From Mesorhizobium sp. B2-1-1 (GTDB taxonomy: Bacteria; Pseudomonadota; Alphaproteobacteria; Rhizobiales; Rhizobiaceae): a stretch of 64,000 nt of DNA. Shown piece by piece: positions 1 to 7,899 of this stretch. The notes under the pieces were generated by a model, which was not told the DNA's origin, did not search any database, and worked only from the letters and a program-made list of their open reading frames with translations. Every line of letters begins with the position of its first letter. Position 1 is the first letter of the stretch. The translations under genes and the position numbers were made by a program. The DNA is taken from positions 868,001 through 932,000 of the forward strand of contig NZ_CP083954.1 in NCBI RefSeq assembly GCF_006442975.2, written 5' to 3'.

Positions 1-2
1 CC

Positions 3-917
3 ACCGGCGCCTACGGTCCGGCGCGGCCGATCGACCTGCCGGGCGCCGACCGGTTCAAGGGCGAGATCCTGCATTCCAGCCAGTATTCCAGCGGCGAGAA
101 GTTCCGCGGCAAAAAGGTCGCCGTCATCGGTGCGGCGAGCTCCGGGCATGACGTCTGCGTCGATCTCTGGGAAAGCGGCGCCGAGGTCACCATGATCCAG
201 CGTTCGCCGACGACCGTGGTCAAGTCGGACACGCTGATGGAAGTCGGTTTCGAGATCTTTTCGGAGAACGCGCTGGCGCGCGGCATCACCACCGAAGAGG
301 CCGACATGATCGTCGCCTCGACGCCCTTCGCGCTGGTGCCCAAGGGGCAGCGGGCGCTCTATGACGTCATCCGCACGCGCGACGCGGCATTTTACGAACG
401 CCTCGCCGCCGCCGGCTTCGCCCTCGACTTCGGTGACGACGAGACCGGCCTGCTGATGAAGGCCTACCGCACCGGCTCCGGCTACTACATCGATGTCGGC
501 GCTTCGGACCTGATCATCGACGGCAAGATCGGCATCCGCAGCGGCGTGGCGATCAAGTCGCTGACGGCGAAAGGCATTCTCTTCGAGGACGGCAGCGAAC
601 TTGAAGCCGACGCCATCATCGCCTGCACCGGCTATCAGTCGATGAATGAAACCGTGGCGCAAATCGTCTCGCGCGAGGTCGCCGACAGGGTCGGCCCGTG
701 CTGGGGTCTCGGTTCCGGCGTCAAGGGCGATCCCGGGCCATGGCAGGGCGAATTGCGCAACATGTGGAAACCGACGGCGCAGGAAGGGCTGTGGTTCCAC
801 GGCGGCAATCTGGCGCTCTCGCGCTTCTATTCGAAATATGTGGCGCTGCAGATCAAGGCGCGGATGGAGGGGATTGCGACGCCGGTTTACGGGGCGGTCA
901 GCAACGCGCGACGGTGA
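3..917 (+). CDS. Flavin-containing monooxygenase / NAD(P)-binding oxidoreductase, C-terminal part
   Basis: The reading frame is open from the first bases of the window, so the N-terminus with the FAD-binding GxGxxG motif lies outside. The visible part begins before the second Rossmann motif (VIGAASSG, about residues 40-47 of the visible protein). It continues through the ACTGYQS-like segment typical of FMO and Baeyer-Villiger-type proteins and ends at a TGA at 915-917. Such enzymes oxygenate a soft nucleophile (N or S) or a ketone using NADPH, FAD and O2; the substrate cannot be read from the sequence. The neighbouring RidA and amidohydrolase genes suggest a nitrogen-containing substrate, which is inference. 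An internal ATG at 192 is not the start, because conserved sequence precedes it. Confidence 0.85.
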   Translation, partial: TGAYGPARPIDLPGADRFKGEILHSSQYSSGEKFRGKKVAVIGAASSGHDVCVDLWESGAEVTMIQRSPTTVVKSDTLMEVGFEIFSENALARGITTEEADMIVASTPFALVPKGQRALYDVIRTRDAAFYERLAAAGFALDFGDDETGLLMKAYRTGSGYYIDVGASDLIIDGKIGIRSGVAIKSLTAKGILFEDGSELEADAIIACTGYQSMNETVAQIVSREVADRVGPCWGLGSGVKGDPGPWQGELRNMWKPTAQEGLWFHGGNLALSRFYSKYVALQIKARMEGIATPVYGAVSNARR

Positions 918-947
918 AGCGGAAGCGTTGCTTCGAGGGAAGGTCGA

Positions 948-1089
948 CCCCCACTCCGTCGAGCTTCGCTCGACACCTCTCCCCCGATCGACGGGGGAGA
1001 GGAAGGTCGCGAGCTTATGCCGGGAGGCTCCCTTCCTCTCCCTCCGGAGGGGGGAGAGGTGGCGCTGCGGAGCAGCGACGGAGTGGGGG
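948..1089. repeat. Palindromic intergenic element with 14-bp perfect ends
   Basis: The ends at 948-961 and 1076-1089 are perfect inverted copies (CCCCCACTCCGTCG and its complement). Inside are further dyads, including CCTCTCCCCC at 976-985 facing GGGGGAGAGG at 993-1002. The element fills most of the space between two convergent genes and could act as a bidirectional stem-loop. It carries no ORF with coding character. It resembles the C-rich/G-rich stem repeats elsewhere in this window but is a separate type. Confidence 0.75.
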
Positions 1090-1149
1090 AAGCCATTAGC
1101 CAAACTCGCAGCCGCGGCAAGACAGGCGGCGCAGTGCTACCGAGATCAA

Positions 1150-2385
1150 TCAATCATGCCGGTGCCCAAAATGCCTGGCCGCGACCTCGACATGCGTATG
1201 CCCCACATGCGCCTCGAAACGCTCGGTGTCGCCGACATCGTTCATCGTCTCGTTCGGCCACCAGGCGCCGCCGATGGCGATGCCTTCGCAGACCAGCCGC
1301 TGGTCGGCGACCAGCGAGGCGCCGACCGCGTCGATGAAGGTGAAGCGGCCGGAATGCTGCCGCAGCAGCGCGACGTCGCCGGCGGTTCCGACCTTGAGCG
1401 TGCCCAGATCAGGCCGCGCGATCGCCTGCGCCGGCGCTTGGGTGGCGGCGCGCAACACCTCGACCAGCGGCATGCCGAGCGCCAGCAGCTTCGACATGCA
1501 CACCAGTATGTCGAAGGCCGGACCGTCGACGCAGTAGAGATGCACGTCGCTCGAGATGACGTCGGGCGCCAGCCCTTCGGCCAGCATGGCGCGAGCGACC
1601 TCGAAGTCGAACGAGCCCATGCCGTGGCCGAGATCGAAGATGACGCCACGCTCGCGCGCCAGCCGCATGTCGGGCCGCACGGCGCCGGAGGCGAAGACCG
1701 GCGCGTTCGGAAACGGTCGGAAGCAGTGGGTGAGAATGTCGCCCCTGCGCAGGCGCGGCAGCACTTCCGAGCGCCCGGGCGGCGGTTCGTCTATGTGCGC
1801 CATCAGCGGCAGAGCGGATTTGTCGGCCGCCTCCAGCGCCAGATCGACCGGCGCGATGCCGCTGGTGCCGCCGGCATGCTTGCCGGAGCGGACCTTGACG
1901 CCGACGACGACGTCCGCGTGCTCGCGCACCGCCGCCACCACTTCGCGCGGTTCGCAGAGCCTGAGATCGCTGCACTCGCCGACCGAGACGGTCTGCGAGA
2001 AGCCGAAAATGCCGGCGAAGGAGATGTTGACATAAGCCAGGATGCGCACCTTCGAGCGCTCCATGACATGGCGGCGGAAGCCGAGGAAATTGCCGGCGCC
2101 GGCACTGCCGGCATCAATGAAGGTGGTGGTGCCGCTCTTGGCCGCCAGCCGGTCGGCATCGACGCCGAGCGAGGTGCCGCCCCAATAGACGTGGCTGTGC
2201 AGGTCGACGAGGCCGGGCGCCACGATGCAGCCCTTGGCATCAATGACGCTGGCCGCGCGGTCGGCGGGAATGTCGGCGTCGATGGCGGCGACGCGGCCAT
2301 TGGCGATGGCAAGATCGCGCGGCGCGTCGAGCCCGGCCGCCGGATCGATCAGCCGCCCGCCCTTGAACAGAAGATCAAATTGCAT
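1150..2385 (-). CDS. Amidohydrolase / deacetylase family metallohydrolase
   Basis: A 411-residue cytoplasmic TIM-barrel hydrolase of the amidohydrolase superfamily, dihydroorotase/deacetylase branch. The binuclear metal site is complete: HxH at H63/H65 (DLHSH), a likely carboxylated lysine K164 (GVKVRSG), H196 (MAHIDEPP), H219 (LTHCF) and D279 (ISSDVH). The N-terminal beta sandwich (residues 1-55, GGRLIDP...) is typical. Relatives hydrolyse N-acyl or O-acyl groups, but the substrate here is not determined. It follows a RidA gene on the same strand with 40 bp between them, so the two probably form one operon. That pairing fits breakdown of an amine or acyl-amino compound that yields reactive enamines. 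Confidence 0.85.
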   Translation of the reverse strand: MQFDLLFKGGRLIDPAAGLDAPRDLAIANGRVAAIDADIPADRAASVIDAKGCIVAPGLVDLHSHVYWGGTSLGVDADRLAAKSGTTTFIDAGSAGAGNFLGFRRHVMERSKVRILAYVNISFAGIFGFSQTVSVGECSDLRLCEPREVVAAVREHADVVVGVKVRSGKHAGGTSGIAPVDLALEAADKSALPLMAHIDEPPPGRSEVLPRLRRGDILTHCFRPFPNAPVFASGAVRPDMRLARERGVIFDLGHGMGSFDFEVARAMLAEGLAPDVISSDVHLYCVDGPAFDILVCMSKLLALGMPLVEVLRAATQAPAQAIARPDLGTLKVGTAGDVALLRQHSGRFTFIDAVGASLVADQRLVCEGIAIGGAWWPNETMNDVGDTERFEAHVGHTHVEVAARHFGHRHD

Positions 2386-2425
2386 CGGGCGCGCCTCCGC
2401 TTCGTTCCATCCCCGCCGACGGCCG

Positions 2426-2791
2426 TCAGAGCGGCCGGTAAGCGACGGCTTCCACTTCGATCTTGATGTCGATCATCAGCCGCGATTCGACCGTGGTGCG
2501 GGCCGGCGGGTTCTTCGGGAAATGCCTCGCATAGACGGCGTTGAAGGCGCCGAAGTCGCGCGCGTCCTCCAGCCAGACGGTGGTCTTGACCACATCGTCC
2601 ATGGTGCAGCCGGCCAGCGCCAGCGCCGCCTTGACGTTGGAAAGCACCTGCTCCGTCTGTTCGGATATGCCGCCCCTGACCACGATGCCGTCGCCGCCGA
2701 CCGGCACCTGGCCCGAGATATAGACGAAGTCGCCGGCCCGCACCGCGGGTGACAGCGGGACATGCGACGTTCCAAAACATTGCTTGGGCAA
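2426..2791 (-). CDS. RidA family enamine/imine deaminase (canonical, catalytic Arg present)
   Basis: About 121 residues with the Rid fold (DFVYISGQVP near the N-terminus, KIEVEAVA at the C-terminus). It keeps the catalytic arginine context PARTTVE, which in RidA binds the substrate carboxylate during hydrolysis of 2-aminoacrylate-type enamines. I chose a TTG start at 2789-2791 because a perfect AGGAGGT Shine-Dalgarno lies 6 nt upstream (2798-2804 on the complement). An in-frame ATG at 2822-2824 has no such site and adds unconserved residues. The gene is first in a probable operon with the amidohydrolase. Its promoter region contains the 32-bp dyad at 2891-2922. Confidence 0.88.
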   Translation of the reverse strand: MPKQCFGTSHVPLSPAVRAGDFVYISGQVPVGGDGIVVRGGISEQTEQVLSNVKAALALAGCTMDDVVKTTVWLEDARDFGAFNAVYARHFPKNPPARTTVESRLMIDIKIEVEAVAYRPL

Positions 2792-2890
2792 GAGCGGACC
2801 TCCTCTGATGCTATGACGGGACACGATGGGAGCGCCCGCTTCGGCCGAGATTTACCCCGATCGAGGCGATCCCGATAGAGGTCTTGTTGG

Positions 2891-2922
2891 AAAGCAACAT
2901 TCCTGGAAATCCATGTTGCTTT
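2891..2922. promoter_or_regulatory. 32-bp perfect dyad, probable operator between divergent genes
   Basis: Two 10-bp perfect inverted arms (AAAGCAACAT and ATGTTGCTTT) are separated by 12 bp. The site lies in the divergent intergenic region between the ridA-amidohydrolase operon (minus) and the NTF2-like gene (plus). Size and symmetry fit a dimeric or tetrameric repressor or activator. The cognate regulator is not obvious in the window; the nearest regulator gene is the Lrp homologue at 3530. Confidence 0.6.
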
Positions 2923-3003
2923 ATTACAGAAGCGCTTGCATCGTGCGCGCTCGCCGGCCGGGCTTGAAACGGACGGGCGCATTTCCAGAGCGGAGAACCG
3001 AGA

Positions 3004-3489
3004 ATGACCTTCGACAAAAACCCGTTTCCATCAGGGGATGCCGACCGCCACGCCCTCTGGGAGATGCTGGTGCGGCGCGACATCGATGCCTTCATCGGTC
3101 AGGACTGGTCCATGGTCGAGGACGATTTTGTCGCCGAAAGCTTCTTCGGCATGCACGCGCATTTTCTTGCCAACGCCGACGCCTGGCGGCTGCAGTTCCC
3201 GCGGCTGGAGATCTATCGCGACGAGTGGCTGCGCCAGGCCAAGGAAACGGCGGCGACCAAATTCGCGGAGCCGCTGCGCGAGGCGCTGTTCCGCGTCACC
3301 AACCTGCGCGACATCGATGTCGACGGCGACCGCGCCGTGCTGCACAAGAAATTCGACGGCACCGTCGCCAAGGCGGATGGCGATGTCGATCGGCTGAAAT
3401 GGCAGACGCTGTATTTCTGCAGGAAGGTCGGCGGCAGCTGGAAGATCGCGGGCTTCGTCGGCTACATGCCCTACCCGCTGGGAGGCTGA
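3004..3489 (+). CDS. NTF2/SnoaL-like hypothetical protein
   Basis: A 161-residue soluble protein with no signal peptide. The pattern of N-terminal helices, a W-rich middle (DAWRLQFPRLEIYRDEW) and C-terminal strands ending KWQTLYFCRKVGGSWKIAGFVGYMP matches the cone-shaped NTF2/SnoaL fold. That fold is used by small isomerases, dehydratases and ligand-binding proteins. No catalytic residues are certain. The start ATG is preceded by CGGAGAACCGAGA. The gene diverges from the ridA-amidohydrolase operon across a shared dyad, so a role in the same catabolic response is plausible but inferred. Confidence 0.7.
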   Translation: MTFDKNPFPSGDADRHALWEMLVRRDIDAFIGQDWSMVEDDFVAESFFGMHAHFLANADAWRLQFPRLEIYRDEWLRQAKETAATKFAEPLREALFRVTNLRDIDVDGDRAVLHKKFDGTVAKADGDVDRLKWQTLYFCRKVGGSWKIAGFVGYMPYPLGG

Positions 3490-3529
3490 GGCGGGCGCCT
3501 TCATCCAGATCGTCTGTGGGCCAAGTGCT

Positions 3530-3979
3530 CTAGCGATCGATCCGCGTCGACAGGATGATCGACGACGACGTCCGTTCGACCCCTTCGAGGGCGCCGATCT
3601 GGTCGAGCAACGTGTCCAGGTCCTTGATCGACGGCGCGTCGGCGATGACGATCATGTCGAAATTGCCGCTCACCGAATGCAGCGTCCTGACCGGCGCCAG
3701 GGCGCGCAGGCTGCGCACCACCTTGTCGGCGAGCTTGGGCGTCACGGTGAGCAGCACATGCGCCCGCACCAGTCCCTGTTCATAATCGGGCGCAAGCTTG
3801 ACGCCGTAGCCGGCGATGATGCCGCGCTGCTCCAGCCGTTCGATGCGGCTCTGCACCGTGGTGCGCGACACGCCGAGCCGGCGCGCCAGAGCGGCGGTCG
3901 AGGCGCGGGCGTTCTCGCGCAACAGGGCAAGCAGGGCCTGGTCGGCATCACTGAGCATTTCAACGAACCTGGTCGGCAT
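3530..3979 (-). CDS. Lrp/AsnC family transcriptional regulator
   Basis: A 149-residue feast/famine regulator. The N-terminal helix-turn-helix covers about residues 10-55 (ALLRENARASTAALARRLGVS then RTTVQSRIERLEQRGII). The C-terminal RAM/ACT-like ligand-binding domain covers about 70-145 (HVLLTVTPKL, SVSGNFDMIVIAD). Members bind amino acids or related effectors and usually control the divergent neighbour. Here that is the saccharopine-dehydrogenase-like gene 105 bp away. The start could be the ATG at 3979 or the in-frame ATG at 3958 (MLSDADQALL); neither has a strong ribosome site. I keep the longer form. Confidence 0.9.
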   Translation of the reverse strand: MPTRFVEMLSDADQALLALLRENARASTAALARRLGVSRTTVQSRIERLEQRGIIAGYGVKLAPDYEQGLVRAHVLLTVTPKLADKVVRSLRALAPVRTLHSVSGNFDMIVIADAPSIKDLDTLLDQIGALEGVERTSSSIILSTRIDR

Positions 3980-4084
3980 ATCGACAAAAAGGGTACTTCA
4001 TTTCGTACAATTCCACGCTTCCTTTCGTCCGGCAAGCCGCGATTGTAGCGGGACAAATCAACTGTCGGGCGAGGGAACCGGGTC

Positions 4085-5188
4085 ATGAAGAAAATTGTTG
4101 TCGTTGGCGCCGGCAAGATCGGCTCGACCATTGCCGAGATGCTGTTTTCAACCGGGGACTATCACGTCACTCTCGTTGACCGCTCGGCCGCGCAGCTTGC
4201 CGCGGCCGAACTGCCTGACGGGGTCGAGACGCTGGAACTCGACATCGCGGCCGCGGGCACGCTGGAAGCTGCGCTCGCCGGAAAATTCGCGGTGCTCAGC
4301 GCCGCTCCCTTCCATCTGACCACGCGCATCGCCGAAGCCGCCGCAAGCGCCGACGTGCATTATCTCGACCTCACCGAGGACGTCGTCTCGACCCGGCGCG
4401 TGAAGGAACTGGCGCGTTCGGCCAACAACGCCTTCATCCCGCAATGCGGGCTGGCGCCGGGCTTCATCTCGATCGTCGCCAACGACCTCGCCAGCCGTTT
4501 CGATACGCTGGAGAGCGTGCGCATGCGGGTCGGCGCGCTGCCGCAATATCCTTCGAACGCGCTGAACTACAATCTGACCTGGAGCACCGACGGCGTCATC
4601 AACGAATATTGCGAGCCCTGCGAGGCGATCGTCGAGGGCGAGCTGGTCGAGGTGCCGCCGCTGGAGGAGCGTGAGGAATTCTCGCTCGACGGGGTGACCT
4701 ACGAGGCCTTCAACACCTCCGGCGGGCTCGGCACGCTGGCCGAGACGCTGAAGGGCAAGGTGCGCACGCTCAACTATCGCACCATCCGCTATCCCGGCCA
4801 CGCCGCCATCATGAAGGCGCTGCTCAACGACCTCGGCCTGCGCCACCGCCGCGAGGTGCTGAAGGACATTTTCGAAAGCGCGCTGCCAGCGACGCTGCAG
4901 GACGTGGTCATCGTCTTCGTCACCGTCTCGGGGCGCAAGAACGGCCGCCTGCTGCAGGAGACCTACGCCAACAAGATCTATTCGAAGCGGGTCGGCCAGA
5001 CGGTGCGCAGCGCCATCCAGATCACCACGGCATCGGGAATCTGCGCCGTGCTCGACATGCTGGCCGACGGCACCTTGCCGGCGACTGGCTTCGTCAAGCA
5101 GGAGGACATCGCGCTCGACGCCTTCCTCGCCAACCGCTTCGGCCGGGCCTACGCCCAGCACGAGATGGTCAGCCGGCTGGCGAGCTGA
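4085..5188 (+). CDS. Saccharopine dehydrogenase family / lysine 6-dehydrogenase-like oxidoreductase
   Basis: A 367-residue NAD(P)-dependent oxidoreductase. The N-terminal Rossmann fold has the motif VVGAGKIGSTIAEML (residues 5-19). It is followed by the saccharopine-dehydrogenase catalytic/C-terminal domain (QCGLAPGFISI about 119-129, YPGHAAIMKALL about 237-248). Family members interconvert amino-acid semialdehydes and saccharopine-like adducts or deaminate lysine at C6; the exact substrate is not fixed by sequence. The gene diverges from the Lrp regulator, a common arrangement for lysine-responsive control. It precedes a Rid gene, which fits an enzyme that releases imines. Confidence 0.8.
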   Translation: MKKIVVVGAGKIGSTIAEMLFSTGDYHVTLVDRSAAQLAAAELPDGVETLELDIAAAGTLEAALAGKFAVLSAAPFHLTTRIAEAAASADVHYLDLTEDVVSTRRVKELARSANNAFIPQCGLAPGFISIVANDLASRFDTLESVRMRVGALPQYPSNALNYNLTWSTDGVINEYCEPCEAIVEGELVEVPPLEEREEFSLDGVTYEAFNTSGGLGTLAETLKGKVRTLNYRTIRYPGHAAIMKALLNDLGLRHRREVLKDIFESALPATLQDVVIVFVTVSGRKNGRLLQETYANKIYSKRVGQTVRSAIQITTASGICAVLDMLADGTLPATGFVKQEDIALDAFLANRFGRAYAQHEMVSRLAS

Positions 5189-5301
5189 CGCGCCCCAGCG
5201 GACGGCCAAGGCCCTCGGGACAACGGCCAGCTCCGTCTGGCCTATGGCCGTGCGAGGCCTTTGCCCGCAAAGTGGTTGCGAACACCCCTTGCGAGGATGC
5301 C

Positions 5302-5685
5302 ATGCGAAAGCTGATCTCCACCGGTTCGCCCTTCGAGAAGACCGCCGGCTATTCGCGCGCCGTGGTGCAGGGCGACTGGTGTTTCGTGTCCGGAACGACC
5401 GGCTATGACTATGCCTCGATGACGATGCCGGAAACGGTCGAGGCGCAGACGCGCAATTGCCTGGCAACCATCGCCAGTGCCTTGCGGGACGGCGGCTTCG
5501 ACATGGAAGATGTGGTGCGCGCGCATTACTATATCACCGACCAGGCCTTCGTCGACGTGGTGTTCCCCATTCTCGGCGAAGCGTTCGGCGAGATCAGGCC
5601 GGCGGCAACGATGATCGTGTGCCAGCTCAACAGACCGGAGATGAAGATCGAAATCGAGGTGACGGCGCTTCGGCGCACAGACTGA
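5302..5685 (+). CDS. Rid family protein lacking the catalytic arginine
   Basis: A 127-residue Rid-fold protein (CFVSGTTGYDY, KIEIEVTALRR). At the position where RidA has the arginine of PARxxV, this protein reads RPAATMIV. The residue needed for 2-aminoacrylate deamination is therefore missing, and it belongs to an alternative Rid subgroup, often found within catabolic operons. The start is set at the ATG at 5302, preceded by GCGAGGA; the longer in-frame extension has no ribosome site. It lies 113 bp downstream of the saccharopine-dehydrogenase-like gene and 13 bp upstream of the VOC gene, so these genes are probably co-transcribed. Confidence 0.85.
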   Translation: MRKLISTGSPFEKTAGYSRAVVQGDWCFVSGTTGYDYASMTMPETVEAQTRNCLATIASALRDGGFDMEDVVRAHYYITDQAFVDVVFPILGEAFGEIRPAATMIVCQLNRPEMKIEIEVTALRRTD

Positions 5686-5698
5686 GGAGGCCAATGCC

Positions 5699-6049
5699 AT
5701 GGCAGTGCGGCGTATCGTAGCCAATATCGAAACAAAGGACGCGGCATCGGCGAGGCGCTTCTACCATGACGTGCTCGGCCTCGATATGCTCATGGATCAA
5801 GGCTGGATCGTCACCTACGGGTCCGAGGAAAGGATGCAGGTACAGGTCAGCTTCATGGCGCAAGGCGGGTCGGGCACGCCGGTGCCGGACCTGTCGATCG
5901 AGGTCGACGACGTTGATGCCGCACTCGACGCCATGAAGGCAGCCGGCTTCGCCATCGAATACGGGCCGGCCGACGAGCCCTGGGGCGTGCGGCGCTTCTA
6001 TGTGCGCGACCCTTTCAACCGGCTGGTCAACATTCTCTCGCATCGGTGA
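5699..6049 (+). CDS. VOC (glyoxalase/bleomycin-resistance fold) family protein
   Basis: A 116-residue single-module vicinal-oxygen-chelate protein with two beta-alpha-beta-beta-beta halves (RRIVANIETKDAASARRFYHD, then VPDLSIEVDDVDAALDAMK), ending FVRDPFNRLVNIL-like as YVRDPFNRLVNIL. Such proteins act as dimers and serve as glyoxalases, dioxygenases, isomerases or binding proteins. The metal ligands cannot be assigned with certainty. A strong GAGGAGG ribosome site (5684-5690) with 8-nt spacing fixes the start. It is the last gene of the probable Rid/VOC unit. Confidence 0.8.
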   Translation: MAVRRIVANIETKDAASARRFYHDVLGLDMLMDQGWIVTYGSEERMQVQVSFMAQGGSGTPVPDLSIEVDDVDAALDAMKAAGFAIEYGPADEPWGVRRFYVRDPFNRLVNILSHR

Positions 6050-6101
6050 AACATCTGCAAAGCGCCAAGGCGACTGCAGGCCTGGAAGTGTTGGCGGGAC
6101 A

Positions 6102-6183
6102 GCGCCCCCCTCTGGCCTGCCGGCCACTCCCCCACAAGGGCCCTCAAGGGGGAGATTACGCACTTAGCCGCCTTCGCCAATTG
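6102..6183. repeat. Half copy of the inverted-repeat element family
   Basis: It begins GCGCCCCCCTCTGGCCTGCC, nearly identical to the left arm of the complete element at 48713-48871. It ends with CTTCGCCAATT, matching the internal conserved motif of that family (TTTCGCCAATTACA). No right arm follows, so this looks like a truncated copy upstream of leuB. Confidence 0.65.
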
Positions 6184-6238
6184 TTCCTCCTTGCGTCGCA
6201 ACCACTTGGCGGTTAGCAAGGCCGCGGTCGCACAGCGC

Positions 6239-6259
6239 CGCGCGCCTCATTGGCGCGCG
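6239..6259 (+). other. Stem-loop in the leuB leader
   Basis: An 8-bp perfect stem (CGCGCGCC / GGCGCGCG) with a 5-nt loop lies about 50 bp before the leuB start codon. It has no T-tract, so it is not a classical terminator. It could affect mRNA stability or be a chance GC-rich hairpin. Confidence 0.4.
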
Positions 6260-6307
6260 AAGGATGCTGTGCAAAATCGAAACGCATTCTTTCTGGGACG
6301 GCTCTCC

Positions 6308-7411
6308 ATGGCTTCGAAACATCTCTTCCTGCTTCCCGGCGACGGCATCGGCCCCGAGGCCATGGCCGAGGTCAAGAAGCTGATAGCGGCCATGAACGAG
6401 AAGCTCGGCAGCGGCTTCGCCACCGACGAGGGGCTGGTCGGCGGCTGCGCCTACGATGCACATGGTGCCGCGATTTCCGATGCCGACATGGAAAAGGCTG
6501 TTGCCGCCGACGCCGTGCTGTTCGGCGCCGTCGGCGGTCCGAAATGGGATGCCGTGCCTTACGAGGTTCGCCCCGAGGCCGGCCTGCTGCGCCTGCGCAA
6601 GGACATGGAGCTGTTTGCCAATCTCAGGCCCGCGATCTGCTATCCGGCGCTGGCGGCGTCCTCCTCGCTGAAGCAAGAGGTGGTCGAAGGCCTCGACATA
6701 TTGATCGTGCGCGAACTGACCGGCGGCGTCTATTTCGGCGAGCCCAAGCAGATCATCGATCTCGGCAACGGCCAGAAGCGCGGCATCGACACCCAGGTCT
6801 ACGACACGTTCGAGATCGAGCGCATTTCGGGCGTCGCCTTCGAATTGGCGCGCACGCGCAAGAACCATGTCACCTCGATGGAAAAGCGCAACGTCATGAA
6901 GTCCGGCGTGTTGTGGAACGAGGTCGTCACCCAGACCCACAAGGCCCGATATTCCGACGTCAAGCTCGACCACATGCTGGCCGATGCCGGCGGCATGCAA
7001 CTGGTGCGCTGGCCCAAGCAGTTCGACGTCATCGTCACCGATAACCTGTTCGGCGACATGCTGTCAGATATCGCCGCCATGCTAACCGGCTCGATCGGCA
7101 TGCTGCCTTCCGCCTCGCTCGGCGCGCCTGATGCCAAGACCAAGAAGCGCAAGGCGCTTTACGAGCCGGTGCACGGTTCGGCGCCCGATATCGCCGGCAA
7201 GGGCATCGCCAACCCGATCGCCATGATCGCTTCCTTCGCCATGTGCCTGCGCTATTCCTTCGCCATGGTCGATGAAGCCGACAAGCTCGAAGCGGCAATC
7301 GCCGCCGTGCTCGACGACGGGCTGCGCACCAAAGACATCCTCTCGGCTGGCATGACCGAGGTCGGCACCGTCGAGATGGGCGACGCGATCATCGCCAAGT
7401 TCCTGGGCTGA
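6308..7411 (+). CDS. leuB: 3-isopropylmalate dehydrogenase
   Basis: A 367-residue cytoplasmic enzyme of leucine biosynthesis that oxidatively decarboxylates 3-isopropylmalate to 2-oxoisocaproate with NAD. Diagnostic segments are [12 protein letters not shown] at the N-terminus, [19 protein letters not shown], the metal-binding stretch [15 protein letters not shown] and the cofactor loop [20 protein letters not shown]. The start ATG at 6308 gives a length usual for the family; the frame is open further upstream but without conserved sequence. leuC and leuD are not in the window. The GNAT gene follows 5 bp later. Confidence 0.97.
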   Translation: MASKHLFLLPGDGIGPEAMAEVKKLIAAMNEKLGSGFATDEGLVGGCAYDAHGAAISDADMEKAVAADAVLFGAVGGPKWDAVPYEVRPEAGLLRLRKDMELFANLRPAICYPALAASSSLKQEVVEGLDILIVRELTGGVYFGEPKQIIDLGNGQKRGIDTQVYDTFEIERISGVAFELARTRKNHVTSMEKRNVMKSGVLWNEVVTQTHKARYSDVKLDHMLADAGGMQLVRWPKQFDVIVTDNLFGDMLSDIAAMLTGSIGMLPSASLGAPDAKTKKRKALYEPVHGSAPDIAGKGIANPIAMIASFAMCLRYSFAMVDEADKLEAAIAAVLDDGLRTKDILSAGMTEVGTVEMGDAIIAKFLG

Positions 7412-7416
7412 CCCCC

Positions 7417-7899
7417 ATGACGGTCGACGTCCGCTGGGCGACGACCGGCGACGCGACGGCGCTCGCCACGATGCTGTGCGACATGGCGGTGCATTACCGG
7501 CAGCCGCCGCTCGACCACGAGCGCGCCTTGTCGGCGGCACGCAAATGGCTGGGCGAGGAAAGCCCGGCCTATCCGCATTTCGCGCTGGCTTTCGTCGGGG
7601 CCGAGATCAGCGGCCTGGCATCTGTGGCGATCGCGCATCCCGGCATCGACCTCGAGCGGCTGCTGTTCCTCAAGGATCTGTTCGTGCGCGACAAGGCTCG
7701 CAACGCCGGCGTCGGCCGGGCGCTGGTCGGCTTTCTCGCCGACCATTGCCGGCGCCACGGCATCGGCCGCATCGACCTGACCACCGAGGACTGGAACGAA
7801 GGCGCGCTGCGCTTCTACGACCGGCTTGGCGCCGAACGCCACGGCCAGAAGATCTTTCTCAGGCTTTCGGGCGAGGCGCTGGGGGCGGTCAGACCCTGA
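7417..7899 (+). CDS. GNAT family N-acetyltransferase
   Basis: A 160-residue acetyl-CoA-dependent acetyltransferase. The acetyl-CoA pyrophosphate loop is visible as VRDKARNAGVGRALV (about residues 89-103), followed by LTTEDWNEGALRFYDRLGA (motif B region). The substrate is unknown; the N-terminal WATTGDATALATML is typical of amino-acid or small-molecule acetyltransferases. It starts 5 bp after leuB and is probably co-transcribed with it. Its 3' end overlaps the convergent cold-shock/DUF805 gene by 11 bp. Confidence 0.88.
   Translation: MTVDVRWATTGDATALATMLCDMAVHYRQPPLDHERALSAARKWLGEESPAYPHFALAFVGAEISGLASVAIAHPGIDLERLLFLKDLFVRDKARNAGVGRALVGFLADHCRRHGIGRIDLTTEDWNEGALRFYDRLGAERHGQKIFLRLSGEALGAVRP

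Noticed and set aside
646..2466. Long plus-strand ORF (606 codons) across the FMO end and the amidohydrolase
   Set aside because: It overlaps two recognised genes and a palindromic repeat; composition is frame-shadow type.
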